64,000 nt of DNA, taken from assembly GCF_038502225.1 (NCBI RefSeq), contig NC_091300.1, positions 48,646,537 to 48,710,536 of the forward strand, read 5' to 3'. The position numbers and the translations under genes are program-made. This DNA is from Cherax quadricarinatus (taxonomy: Eukaryota > Arthropoda > Malacostraca > Decapoda > Parastacidae). The notes under the pieces are model-generated. The model saw only the letters and a program-made list of their open reading frames with translations, made no database searches and had not been told where the DNA came from. Positions 52,168-62,793 of this stretch are shown here, piece by piece. The first letter of the stretch is position 1; the number at the start of each line of letters is the position of its first letter.

Positions 52168-54722
52168 TCATCTACCCCGCTTCATGACTACCGTTATCAT
52201 CTACCCCGCTTCATGACTACCGTTATCATCAACCCCGCTTCATGACTACCGTTATCATCAACCCCGCTTCATGACTACCGTTATCATCAACCCCGCTTCA
52301 TGACTACCGTTATCATCAACCCCGCTTCATGACTACCGTTATCATCTACCCCGCTTCATACCTACCGTTATCATCAACCCCGCTTCATGACTACCGTTAT
52401 CATCAACCCCGCTTCATGACTACCGTTATCATCAACCCCGCTTCATGACTACCGTTATCATCTACCCCGCTTCATGACTACCGTTATCATCAACCCCGCT
52501 TCATGACTACCGTTATCATCAACCCCGCTTCATGACTACCGTTATCATCAACCCCGCTTCATGACTACCGTTATCATCAGCCCCGCTTCATGACTACCGT
52601 TATCATCAGCCCCGCTTCATGACTACCGTTATCATCAACCCCGCTTCATACCTACCGTTATCATCAACCCCGCTTCATGACTACCGTTATCATCAACCCC
52701 GCTTCATGACTACCGTTATCATCAACCCCGCTTCATACCTACCGTTATCATCAACCCCGCTTCATGACTACCGTTATCATCAACCCCGCTTCATGACTAC
52801 CGTTATCATCAACCCCGCTTCATACCTACCGTTATCATCAACCCCGCTTCATGACTACCGTTATCATCAACCCCGCTTCATGACTACCGTTATCATCAAC
52901 CCCGCTTCATACCTACCGTTATCATCAACCCCGCTTCATGACTACTGTTATCATCTCTCCCGCTTCATACCTACCGTTATCATCAACCCCGCTTCATGAC
53001 TACCGTTATCATCAACCCCGCTTCATACCTACCGTTATCATCAACCCCGCTTCATGACTACCGTTATCATCAACCCCGCTTCATGACTACCGTTATCATC
53101 AACCCCGCTTCATACCTACCGTTATCATCAACCCCGCTTCATGACTACCGTTATCATCAACCCCGCTTCATGACTACCGTTATCATCAACCCCGCTTCAT
53201 ACCTACCGTTATCATCAACCCCGCTTCATGACTACGGTTATCATCTCTTCCGCTTCATACCTACCGTTATCATCAACCCCGCTTCATGACTACCGTTATC
53301 ATCAACCCCGCTTCATGACTACCGTTATCATCAACCCCGCTTCATGACTACTGTTATCATCTACCCCGCTTCATACCTACCGTTATCATCAACCCCGCTT
53401 CATGACTACTGTTATCATCTACCCCGCTTCATACCTACCGTTATCATCAACCCCGCTTCATGACTACCGTTATCATCAACCCCGCTTCATGACTACCGTC
53501 ATCATCCACGTCGCTTCATGAATACCGTTATCATCCACGTCGCTTCATGACTACCGTTATCATCAACCCCGCTTCATGACTACCGTCATCATCCACGTCG
53601 CTTCATGACTACCGTTATCATCCACGCTGCTTCATGACTACCGTTATCATCCACCCCGCTTCATGACTACCGTTATTATCCACGTCGCTTCATGACTACC
53701 GTTATCATCCACCCCGCTTCATGACTACCGTTATCATCCACGCTGCTTCATTACTACCGTTATCATCCACGCTGCTTCATTACTACCGTTATCATCCACG
53801 CTGCTTCATTACTACCGTTATCATCCACGCTGCTTCATTACTACCGTTATCATCTACCCCGCTTCATGTCTACCGTTATTATCCACTCCGCTTCATGTCT
53901 ACCGTTATTATCCACTCCGCTTCATGACTACCGTTATCATCCACCCCGCTTCATGACTACCGTTATCATCAACATCGTTTCATGACTACAATTATGATCC
54001 GCGCCGCTTCATGACTACCGTTACCATCCACCCAGTTTCATGACTACCGTTATCATCCACGCTGCTCTATGACTACCATAGTCATCAACCCTGCTTCATG
54101 ACTACCGTTACCATCCACGCTGCTTCATGACTACCGTTACCATCCACGCTGCTTCATGACTACCGTTATCATCCACCCAGTTTCATGACTATCGTTATCA
54201 TGCGCGCTGCTTCATGACTTCCGTTATTATCTACGCTACTTCATGACTTCCGTTATCATCTATGCTGCCTCATGACTTCCGCTATCATCCACCCGCTTTA
54301 TGATTATCGTTATCATCAACCCCGCTTCATGACTTCCATTATTATCCCCGCTGTTTCATGACTACCGTTATCATCTACGCTGCTTCATGGCTATCGTTAT
54401 CATCCACGCTGCTTCTTGACTACCGTTATCATCTATGCTGTTTCATGACTACCGTCCGTTATCATCCACGCCTCTTCATGTCTACTTTAATCATCTACGC
54501 TGTTTCATGACGACCGTTATCATCCTCCCCGCTTCATGACTTCCGTTATCATCGACGCTGCTTCATGACTACCGTTATCATTCACGCTGGTTCATGACTA
54601 CTGTTATCATCCACGCTGCTTTATGACTGCCGTTATCATCCACCCCACTTCATGACTACCGTTATCATCCACCTCGCTTCATGACCACCGTTATCATCCA
54701 CGCTGCTTCATGACTACCGTTT
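52168..54722. repeat. 29-bp minisatellite
   Basis: About 88 tandem units of GCTTCATGACTACCGTTATC plus ATCAACCCC. The left half is nearly uniform and includes an 87-bp three-unit pattern (CATACCTACC every third unit, 52649-53210) and a 290-bp repeat; the right half decays progressively (CACGCTG, CACGTCG variants). Apparent ORFs here are products of the periodicity. Confidence 0.96.
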
Positions 54723-54730
54723 TCATCCAC

Positions 54731-55380
54731 GGTGATCGGTGACTCGTCCTTGGTGCTCCATGACTCGTCTTTGGTGCTCCATGACTCGTCCTTGGTGCTC
54801 CGTGACTCGTCCTTGGTGTTCCGTAACTCGTCCTGGTGCTCCGTGACTCGTCCTTGGTGCTCCGTGACTCGTCCTTGGTGCTCCGTGACTCGTCCTGGTG
54901 CTCCGTGACTCGTCCTTGGTGCTCCGTGACTCGTCCTGGTGCTCCGTGACTCGTCCTTGGTGCTCCGTGACTCGTCCTTGGTGCTCCGTGACTCGTCCTT
55001 GGTGCTCCGTGACTAGTCCTTGGTGCTCCGTGACTCGTCCTTGGTGCTCCGTGACTCGTCCTGGCGCTCCGTGACTCGTCCTTGGTGCTCCGTGACTCGT
55101 CCTGGTGCTCCGTGACTCGTCTTTGGTGCTCCGTGACTCGTCCTTGGTGCTCCGTGACTCGTCCTTGGTGCTCCGTGACTCGTCCTTGGTGCTCCGTAAC
55201 TCGTCCTGGTGCTCCGTGACTCGTCCTTGGTGCTCCGTAACTCGTCCTTGGTGTTCCGTAACTCGTCCTGGTGCTCCGTGACTCGTCCTTGGTGCTCCGT
55301 GACTCGTCCTTGGTGCTCCGTGACTCGTCCTGGTGCTCCGTGACTCGTCCTTGGTGCTCCGTAACTCGTCCTGGTGCTCC
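54731..55380. repeat. 21/20-bp minisatellite
   Basis: About 31 units of TCCGTGACTCGTCCTTGGTGC, with a 20-bp variant lacking one T. All six-frame ORFs across it are repeat artefacts. Confidence 0.96.
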
Positions 55381-55585
55381 CATTTTTGTCTGCTCTGTTT
55401 GTTGTTGCAGTTTTCATAGGATGCATCAGTCACTTCAACTGAACATCCATTTTCACTTGGTGTATTTCGGTCTCAACGTGATTCCCGTTTTGCCTAACCC
55501 GTTTCGTGACTACGGCTTTTTCCATGCTGATTCGTGTCTACTGCTTTATGTAATAATGTTGGTAGAATTACGGACAATATGTAAA
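55381..55585. other. unassigned DNA
   Basis: No feature recognised. Confidence 0.5.
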
Positions 55586-55769
55586 GTAAAAGGACACAAG
55601 AGCAACTAATGTGATATTTTATTGTGGCAACGTTTCGCTCTCCAGGAGCTTTGTCAAGCCGATACAAACAGTGTGTCCATATACTGTTTGTATCGGCTTG
55701 ACAAAGCTCCTGGAGAGCGAAACGTTGCCACAATAAAATATCACATTAGTTGCTCTTGTGTCCTTTTAC
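55586..55769. mobile_element. family-4 PLE terminal repeat, inverted pair
   Basis: Perfect 87-bp arms (55586-55672 and 55683-55769) around about 10 bases. Each arm carries the hammerhead-like motif and CAATAAAATA. The same sequence sits downstream of a GIY-YIG domain at 26335-26420. Confidence 0.82.
55691..55732 (+). ncRNA. hammerhead-like motif, family 4
   Basis: GGC, TTGACAA, A, stem II GCTC-CTGGA-GAGC, GAAAC, GTT, GCC: stem I is GGC/GCC, and core positions 3 and 8 are U and A (as in family 5). ACGT replaces a full stem III. The inverse copy lies at about 55625-55665. Confidence 0.6.
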
Positions 55770-56129
55770 CTTACTGCTTTATCCCGGCTCCTGTACGTCA
55801 GTGCAAACGAAAATATTAAAACCAGAGAGTGGCCTGATCCTCTGCTGCATTAAAATATTAGCGTTATACACATTAAAATAATCTGATTTGCTATTCACTA
55901 GTTATTTCACAGACTGAATGTATCTCAATATCTTATTTTAATTAAAATGGAAAATTAGGATATACACAGCCCTAAACTAATTCAAAGAATTCACCAAGAA
56001 ATACCAACTTTGAAGACAAACTAAAAATAAATTATTTTTTTTATATCAGAGGGACCAATATCCTAAAATACATAAGCACATTAAGTTTCAAGTCGCTTAG
56101 AATTTCTTTATTAACTTATCAGAGTGGTT
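55770..56129. other. unassigned AT-rich DNA
   Basis: No gene or repeat recognised. Confidence 0.5.
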
Positions 56130-56189
56130 GAGTGATCAACCCACTGATCACTCAACCAAGTGCTACTTCTGCCTGGTGGATCCTTCATA

Positions 56190-57505
56190 ACGCCGAACTG
56201 GGAAAAATGCACCTGCTATTTCTTATCCAGACCTTCCCTCCTCTATTGCACCAGTACCACACAGTGCTGATCTTCCTGTACCTACACCTCCAGAAAGAAG
56301 TCAACCGTCAGAAGAAGAAAGCAGCAAATCAGAAAATGAAGAGCACAGTGAACATGACTATGATCTCACAGCTGCAGCTGTTGGGAGGAATATTTAGTAC
56401 CCAAACCAGACAGACCTCAATGACCCTATCAGAGATCATGGTTTGACAAAGTCAAATGCTGAGCTTTTGATTTCAAGGCTCAATGAGTGGACTTGGTGGA
56501 TGAAAGTGTGCAAGTAACAAGCCAAAGAAAACATCACCAACATTTCTCAAGTTTCTTCACTGATGAAGACAGGTTGTGCTACTTTAATGGTGTATCAGGC
56601 CTGTTAGATGCAATTGGAATTTGCATGCAATCCAGATGAGTGGACACTCTTCATTGACAGCTCCTCCAGAAGCCTAAAAGCTTTACTTCTGCACAATGGG
56701 AACACGTATCCATCTCTTCCTTTAGCTCATTCAGTGCATTTCAAGGACTACAACAGTGTCAAACTTCTACTGGAAGTTTTGAACTATGAAAAGTATGGCT
56801 GGGAGGTCACTGGAGACTTCAAAATGGTGTCATTTTTTGATGGGACTCCGAGGAGGTTTTACCAAGTTTCCCTGTTATCTCTGTGATTGGGATAGTAAAG
56901 ACAGAGCAGCACATTACCAGAGGAAGCACTGGCCTCAAAGGACTCAGTTCTCAGTAGGAAGACATAATATCAAACATAAACTATTGGTGGATCCTCAAAA
57001 GGTTCTGTTCCCTCCATTACACATTAAGCTAGGGCTAATGAAACAGTTTGTTACAGCTCTTGACAAAGAGTCTGCTGCCTTCAAGTATCTTCAAGACTTC
57101 TTTCCCAAGCTATCTGAGGCAAAGGTGAAGGCTAGCATCTTCACTGGACCACACAGAGAAAGAAAGGAAGCCTGGGAGTGTTTTGTTGGTGTAGCACAGG
57201 GCTTTCTAGGCAACAATAAGGCTGACAATTATGTGGAACTTGTTCAGACCTTGGTAAAAAGCTACGGTCAGATGTGCTGTGGGATATCCCTTAAGGTTCA
57301 TATCCTTGATGCTCAGCTTGACAATTTCAAGGAGAATATGGGAGCATACTCAGAGGAGCAAGGGGAGCACTTCCATCAAGATATAATGGACTTTGAACAC
57401 AGCTATCAGGGATCTTATAATGAAAACATGATGGAAGACTACATTTGGGAGCTTAAACGGGAATATTTTAAACTCGAATATCTAGAAAAAATTGCTCATT
57501 TTTAA
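56190..57505 (+). pseudogene. frameshifted pseudogene of an unrecognised multi-domain protein
   Basis: Pieces in order: PSEEESSKSENEEHSEHDYD (acidic), DHGLTKSNAELLISRLNEW, DEWTLFIDSSSRSLKALLLH, LEVLNYEKYGWEVTGDFKMV, then a one-base insertion in a T run (about 56832) and GGFTKFPCYLCDWDS, AHYQRKHWP, PPLHIKLGLMKQFV, DFFPKLSEAKVKASIF, YVELVQTLVKSYGQM, FKENMGAYSEEQGEHFHQDI and MMEDYIWELKRE. Stops at about 56394 and 56516 also interrupt it. CYLC...H...H could bind a metal. From memory, similar proteins recur in arthropod genomes; I cannot name a function. Probably transposon-borne or a retrocopy (no introns seen). Confidence 0.6.
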
Positions 57506-57570
57506 CTTTGTTAATATATTTCAGAAAGTTTAAAATAAAATTTATGTAAATTTTATTTATTTTATTATAT

Positions 57571-57574
<4 letters not shown>

Positions 57575-57660
<86 letters not shown>
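57575..57660. repeat. (TA)n microsatellite
   Basis: Left border of RTE copy 2. Confidence 0.97.
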
Positions 57661-57664
<4 letters not shown>

Positions 57665-58355
57665 CAGATGAGGTGAATCATAGAATTGATGAGGGGAAAA
57701 GGGTGAGTGGTGCACTTAGGAGTCTGTGGAGACAAAGAACTTTGTCCTTGGAGGCAAAGAGGGGAATGTATGAGAGTATAGTTTTACCAACGCTCTTATA
57801 TGGGTGTGAAGCATGGGTGATGAATGTTGCAGCGAGGAGAAGGCTGGAGGCAGTGGAGATGTCATGTCTGAGGGCAATGTGTGGTGTGAATATAATGCAG
57901 AGAATTCGTAGTTTGGAAGTTAGAAGGAGGTGCGGGATTACCAAAACTGTTGTCCAGAGGGCTGAGGAAGAGTTGTTGAGGTGGTTCGGACATGTAGAGA
58001 GAATGGAGCGAAACAGAATGACTTCAAGAGTGTATCAGTCTGTAGTGGAAGGAAGGCGGGGTAGGGGTCGGCTTAGGAAAGGTTGGAGAGAGGGGGTAAA
58101 GGAGGTTTTGTGTGCGAGGGGCTTGGACTTCCAGCAGGCATGCGTGAGCGTGTTTGATAGGAGTGAATGGAGACAAATGGTTTTTAATACTTGACGTGCT
58201 GTTGGAGTGTGAGCAAAGTAACATTTATGAAGGGGTTCAGGGAAACCGGCAGGCTGGACTTGAGTCCTGGAGATGAAGGAGGGGTGTTAAAGTACAGTGC
58301 CTGCACTCGGTGTGACAGCCGAGGGGGTGTCACTATCACTGTTGCAGTTTTTAAA
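57661..58355 (+). mobile_element. RTE-type element, copy 2 (3' fragment)
   Basis: The last 177 RT codons (57661-58194) and part of the 3' UTR, starting exactly at the end of (TA)n. Open frame: [65 protein letters not shown]. Tail to tail with copy 3 through GTTGCAGTTT/AAACTGCAAC at 58342-58363. Confidence 0.87.
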
Positions 58356-58512
58356 CTGCAACAAACACCCCTCCTGTAGTGTCCAGGACTCAAGTCCGGC
58401 CTGCCGGCTGAACCCTTTGCTCTCCAACAGCACGTCAAGACAGTGCTCACGAGCTGAATGATGGTGAAAGACTGATACACTCTTGAAGTCATTCTGTTTC
58501 GCTCCATTCTCT

Positions 58513-59773
58513 CTACATTCCGAACCACCTCAACAACCCTTCCTCAGCCCTCTGGACAACAGTTTTGGTAATCCCGCACCTCCTCCTAACTTCCAAACTA
58601 CGAATTCTCTGCATTATATTCACACCACACATTGCCCTCAGACACGACATCTTTGGTAAAACTATACTCTCATACATTCCCCTCTTTGCCTCCAAGGACA
58701 AAGTTCTTTGTCTCCACAGACTCCTAAGTGCACCACTCACTCTTTTTCCCTCATCAATTCTATGATTCACCTCATCTTTCATAGACCCATCCGCTGACAC
58801 GTCCACTCCCAAATATCTGAATACGTTCACCTCCTCCATACTCTCTCCCTCCAATCTGATATTCAATCTTTCATCACCTAATCTTTTTGTTATCCTCATA
58901 ACCTTACTCTTTCCTGTATTCACCTTTAATTTTCTTCTTTTGCACACCCTACCAAATTCATCCACCAATCTCTGCACTTCCTTCAGAATCTCCCAAGAGC
59001 ACAGTGTCATCAGCAAAGAGCAGCTGTGACAACTCCCACTTTGTGTGTGATTCTTTATCTTTTAACTCCACGCCTCTTGCCAAGACCCTCGCATTTACTT
59101 CTCTTACAACCCCATCTATAAATATATTAAACAACCACGGTGACATCACACATCCTTGTCTAAGGCCTACTTTTACTGGGAAATAATTTCCCTCTTTCCT
59201 ACATACTCTAACTTGAGCCTCACTATCCTCGTAAAAACTCTTCACTGCTTTCAGTAACCTACCTCCTACACCATACACTTGCAACATCTGCCACATTGCC
59301 CCCCTATCCACCCTGTCATACGCCTTTTCCAAATCCATAAATGCCACAAAGACCTCTTTAGCCTTATCTAAATACTGTTCACTTATATGTTTCACTGTAA
59401 ACACCTGGTCCACACACCCCCTACCTTTCCTAAAGCCTCCTTGTTCATCTGCTATCCTATTCTCCGTCTTACTCTTAATTCTTTCAATTATAACTCTACC
59501 ATACACTTTACCAGGTACACTCAACAGACTTATCCCCCTATAATTTTTGCACTCTCTTTTATCCCCTTTGCCTTTATACAAAGGAACTATGCATGCTCTC
59601 TGCCAATCCCTAGGTACCTTACCCTCTTCCATACATTTATTAAATAATTGCACCAACCACTCCAAAACTATATCCCCACCTGCTTTTAACATTTCTATCT
59701 TTATCCCATCAATCCCGGCTGCCTTACCCCCTTTCATTTTACCTACTGCCTCACGAACTTCCCCCACACTCAC
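58513..59773 (-). pseudogene. RTE-type reverse transcriptase (frameshifted)
   Basis: Frame 1 (58958-59773): [40 protein letters not shown], motif [17 protein letters not shown], motif [19 protein letters not shown], motif [16 protein letters not shown]. After a frameshift just past motif C, frame 2 (58513-59016) carries [29 protein letters not shown] and part of the C-domain, lacking the LLYGCEAWV block. Catalytic Asp are intact. Confidence 0.87.
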
Positions 59774-59792
59774 AACTGGCTCTTCCTCACTC

Positions 59793-60812
59793 CTACAAGA
59801 TGTTATTCCTCCTTGCCCTCTCCCTTACTACTCTCTTTACATCATCATTCCACCAATCGCTCCTCTTCCCTCCTGCACCCACTTTCCTGTAACCACAAAC
59901 TTCTGCTGAACACTCTAACACTACATTTTTAAACCTACCCCATACCTCTTCGACCCCATTGCCTATGCTCTCATTAGCCCATCTATCCTCCAATAGCTGT
60001 TTATATCTTACCCTAACTGCCTCCTCTTTTAGTTTATAAACCTTCACCTCTCTCTTCCCTGATGCTTCTATTCTCCTTGTATCCCATCTACCTTTTACTC
60101 TCAGTGTAGCTACAACTAGAAAGTGATCTGATATATCTGTGGCCCCTCTATAAACATGTACATCCTGAAGTCTACTCAACAGTCTTTTATCTACCAATAC
60201 ATAATCCAACAAACTACTGTCATTTCGCCCTACATCATATCGTGTATACTTATTTATCCTCTTTTTCTTAAAATATGTATTACCTATAACTAAACCCCTT
60301 TCTATACAAAGTTCAATCAAAGGGCTCCCATTATCATTTACACCTGGCACCCCAAACTTACCTACCACACCCTCTCTAAAAGTTTCTCCTACTTTAGCAT
60401 TCAAGTCCCCTACCACAATTACTCTCTCACTTGGTTCAAAGGCTCCTATACATTCACTTAACATCTCCCAAAATCTCTCTCTCTCCTCTGCATTCCTCTC
60501 TTCTCCAGGTGCATACACGCTTATTATGACCCACTTCTCGCATCCAACCTTTACTTTAATCCACATAATTCTTGAATTTACACATTCATATTCTCTTTTC
60601 TCCTTCCATAACTGATCATTTAACATTACTGCTACCCCTTCCTTTGCTCTAACTCTCTCAGATACTCCAGATTTAATCCCATTTATTTCCCCCCACTGAA
60701 ACTCTCCTACCCCCTTCAGCTTTGTTTCGCTTAGGGCCAGGACATCCAACTTCTTTTCATTCATAACATCAGCAATCATCTGTTTCTTGTCATCCGCACT
60801 ACATCCACGCAC
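59793..60812 (-). pseudogene. RTE-type AP endonuclease domain
   Basis: Open over 339 codons: MRGCSADDKKQMIADVMNEK, LDVLALSETKLKG (catalytic Glu in ETK), VIISVYAPGE, VIVVGDLNAKVGETF (GDLNA, Asp/Asn), LLDYVLVDKRLLSRLQDV and DISDHFLVVATLR (SDH). The domain would nick target DNA. It is separated from the RT by a short gap and frame change near 59790, so only its own ORF is intact. This is the EN that RTE copy 1 has lost; DVKRVVRERARR near its end marks the point where copy 1 begins. Confidence 0.88.
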
Positions 60813-61240
60813 ATTTAAGCAACCCAGTTTTATAAAGTTTTTCTTCTTCTCTTTTTTAGTAATTGTATACAGGAGAAGGGGTTACTAGAACATTGCTCCC
60901 GGCATTTTAGTCGCCTCATACGACACGCATGGCTTACGGAGGAAAGATTCTTTTCCACTTCCCCATGGACAATAGAAGAAATAAAAAAGAACAAGAGCTA
61001 TTTAGAAAAAGGAGAAAAACCTAGATGTATGTATATATATATATGCATGTGCGTGTCTGTGAAGTGTGACCAAAGTGTAAGTAGGAGTAGCAAGATATCC
61101 CTGTTATCTTAGCGTGTTTATGAGACAGAAAAAGAAAACCAGCAATCCTACCATCATGCAAAACAGTTACAGGTTTTTGTTTCACAGTCATCTGGCAGGA
61201 CGGTAGTACTTCCCTGGGTGGTTGCTGTCTACCAACCTAC

Positions 61241-61286
<46 letters not shown>

Positions 61287-61333
61287 TATAAATATATATA
61301 TATATATAAATATATAAATATATATATATATAT

Positions 61334-61369
<36 letters not shown>

Positions 61370-61394
61370 TATATATATTTATATATATATATAT

Positions 61395-61492
<98 letters not shown>

Positions 61493-61503
61493 TTATATAT
61501 ATA
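61241..61503. repeat. compound (TA)n/(TAAA) microsatellite
   Basis: About 260 bp of TA with TAAATA and TATTTA interruptions at the 5' border of RTE copy 3. Confidence 0.95.
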
Positions 61504-61681
61504 GGTGTCTATTAGTTAGAGCCTCTAGGAAGAATATTAAGCATAGAAAGTACAAGCTAACAAGGGGGGTTGCTGTCACTAGCATGCTAGTGGCCTTCTT
61601 CGTAATTAATATCTTATGATATGTATACCACACCTTGTAAGCTTTACAAGGAAATAAGCATTTTGATTTGATTTGATTTTT
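61504..61681 (+). other. possible short retroposon with (TTTGA)n tail
   Basis: A 180-bp stretch without ORF ending in TTTTGATTTGATTTGATTT, a short pentanucleotide tail as in SINEs or LINE 3' ends. No Pol III boxes are clear. Tentative. Confidence 0.35.
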
Positions 61682-61779
61682 GTAGTGCTAGGTCCGGAGC
61701 ACTCCACCACTTGTAACACGAATATCGAGCGCTCACACACATACACTCACATACTTCCACCCACTACTTTTCGCAGGAG

Positions 61780-61835
61780 CTAAGACTCGACTCCTGCAAC
61801 CACAAATAGGTGAGTACACACACACACACACACAC
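61780..61835 (+). mobile_element. Jockey-like 3' terminus with (AC)n tail
   Basis: GGAGCTAAGACTCGACTCCT followed by GCAACCACAAATAGGTGAG and TAC(AC)n is the family 3' end. The next copy begins right after the (AC)n. Confidence 0.75.
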
Positions 61836-61843
61836 TAGCCGAG

Positions 61844-62743
61844 GTGGCCAGGAGAGCACACATGGGGGGAGCAAAGTTACTAGTTATGGGTGATTTCAAT
61901 CACAAGGAGATTGACTGGGAAAACCTAGAGCCCCATGGGGGTCCCAAAACATGGAGAGCCAAGATGATGGATGTGATACTGGAAAACCTCATGCATCAAC
62001 ATGTTAGAGACACTACAAGAGAGAGAGGAGAGGATGAACCAGCAAGACTAGACCTTGTATTCAACTTGAGTAGTTCGGACATCAAGGATATCATGCATGA
62101 AAGGCCCCTGGGAGCTAGTGATCATGTGGTTCTGTGCTTCGACTACATAGTTGAGCTCCAAGTGGAGAGAGTAGCAGGAATAGGGTGGGAAAAACCAAAC
62201 TACAAAAGGGGAAACTACTCAGGCATGAGGAACTTCCTTCAAGACATTCAGTGGGAGAGGGAACTGACAGGAAAACCAGTACAAGAAATGGACTATGTGG
62301 CAACAAAATGCAAGGAGGCAGAAGAGAGGTTTGTTCCCAAGGGAAACAGAAATAATGGGAAGAACAGAACGAGTCCTTGGTTCACCCAAAGGTGTAGGGA
62401 GGCAAAAACTAGAGAATGGAAAATGTACAGAAGACAGAGAACTCAGGAAAATAAAGAGATTAGCCGAAGAGCCAGAAACGAATATGCACAGATAAGAAGG
62501 GAGGCTCAGCGACAATATGAAAATGACATAGCATCGAAAGTCAAGACTGACCCGAAGCTGTTGTACAGCCACATCAGGAGGAAAACAACAGTCAAGGACC
62601 AGGTAATCAGACTGAGGAAGGGTGATGGGGAATTCACAAGAAACGACCGAGAGGTATGTCGGGAGCTCAACACAAGATTTAAAGAAGTATTTACAGTGGA
62701 AACCAGTAGGACTCCAGGAAATCAGAACAGGGGTATACACTAG
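61844..62743 (+). pseudogene. Jockey-like endonuclease C-terminal part and linker
   Basis: 299 open codons: GGAKLLVMGDFNHKEIDWEN (GDFN), MHQHVRDTTRERGEDEPARL, ERPLGASDHVVLCF (SDH), SPWFTQRCREAKTREWKMYR and DPKLLYSHIRRKTTVKDQV. Truncated N-terminally by the insertion point, so the ETK-type Glu motif is absent; stop at about 62743. Confidence 0.88.
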
Positions 62744-62793
62744 CAAGTGCTGGGTGAGGTACATATAACCAAGGAGGAGGTGAAGAAGCTGCT

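Larger units (their letters stand above)
58356..61240 (-). mobile_element. RTE-type element, copy 3 (near full-length, mutated)
   Basis: The minus strand reads 5' UTR (61240 to about 60830, containing AAGCCATGCGTGTCGTATGA and GGCGACTAAAATGCCGGGAG), endonuclease, RT and a rearranged 3' UTR. Its 5' end abuts (TA)n at 61240. The 3' portion contains an internal deletion after RVYQS (about 58470) and inverted 3' UTR sequence. Confidence 0.87.

Noticed and set aside
52619..55433. ORFs across the 29-bp and 21-bp minisatellites (up to 236 codons)
   Set aside because: Periodic translation of tandem repeats without start context or domain; several frames are open on the same stretch.
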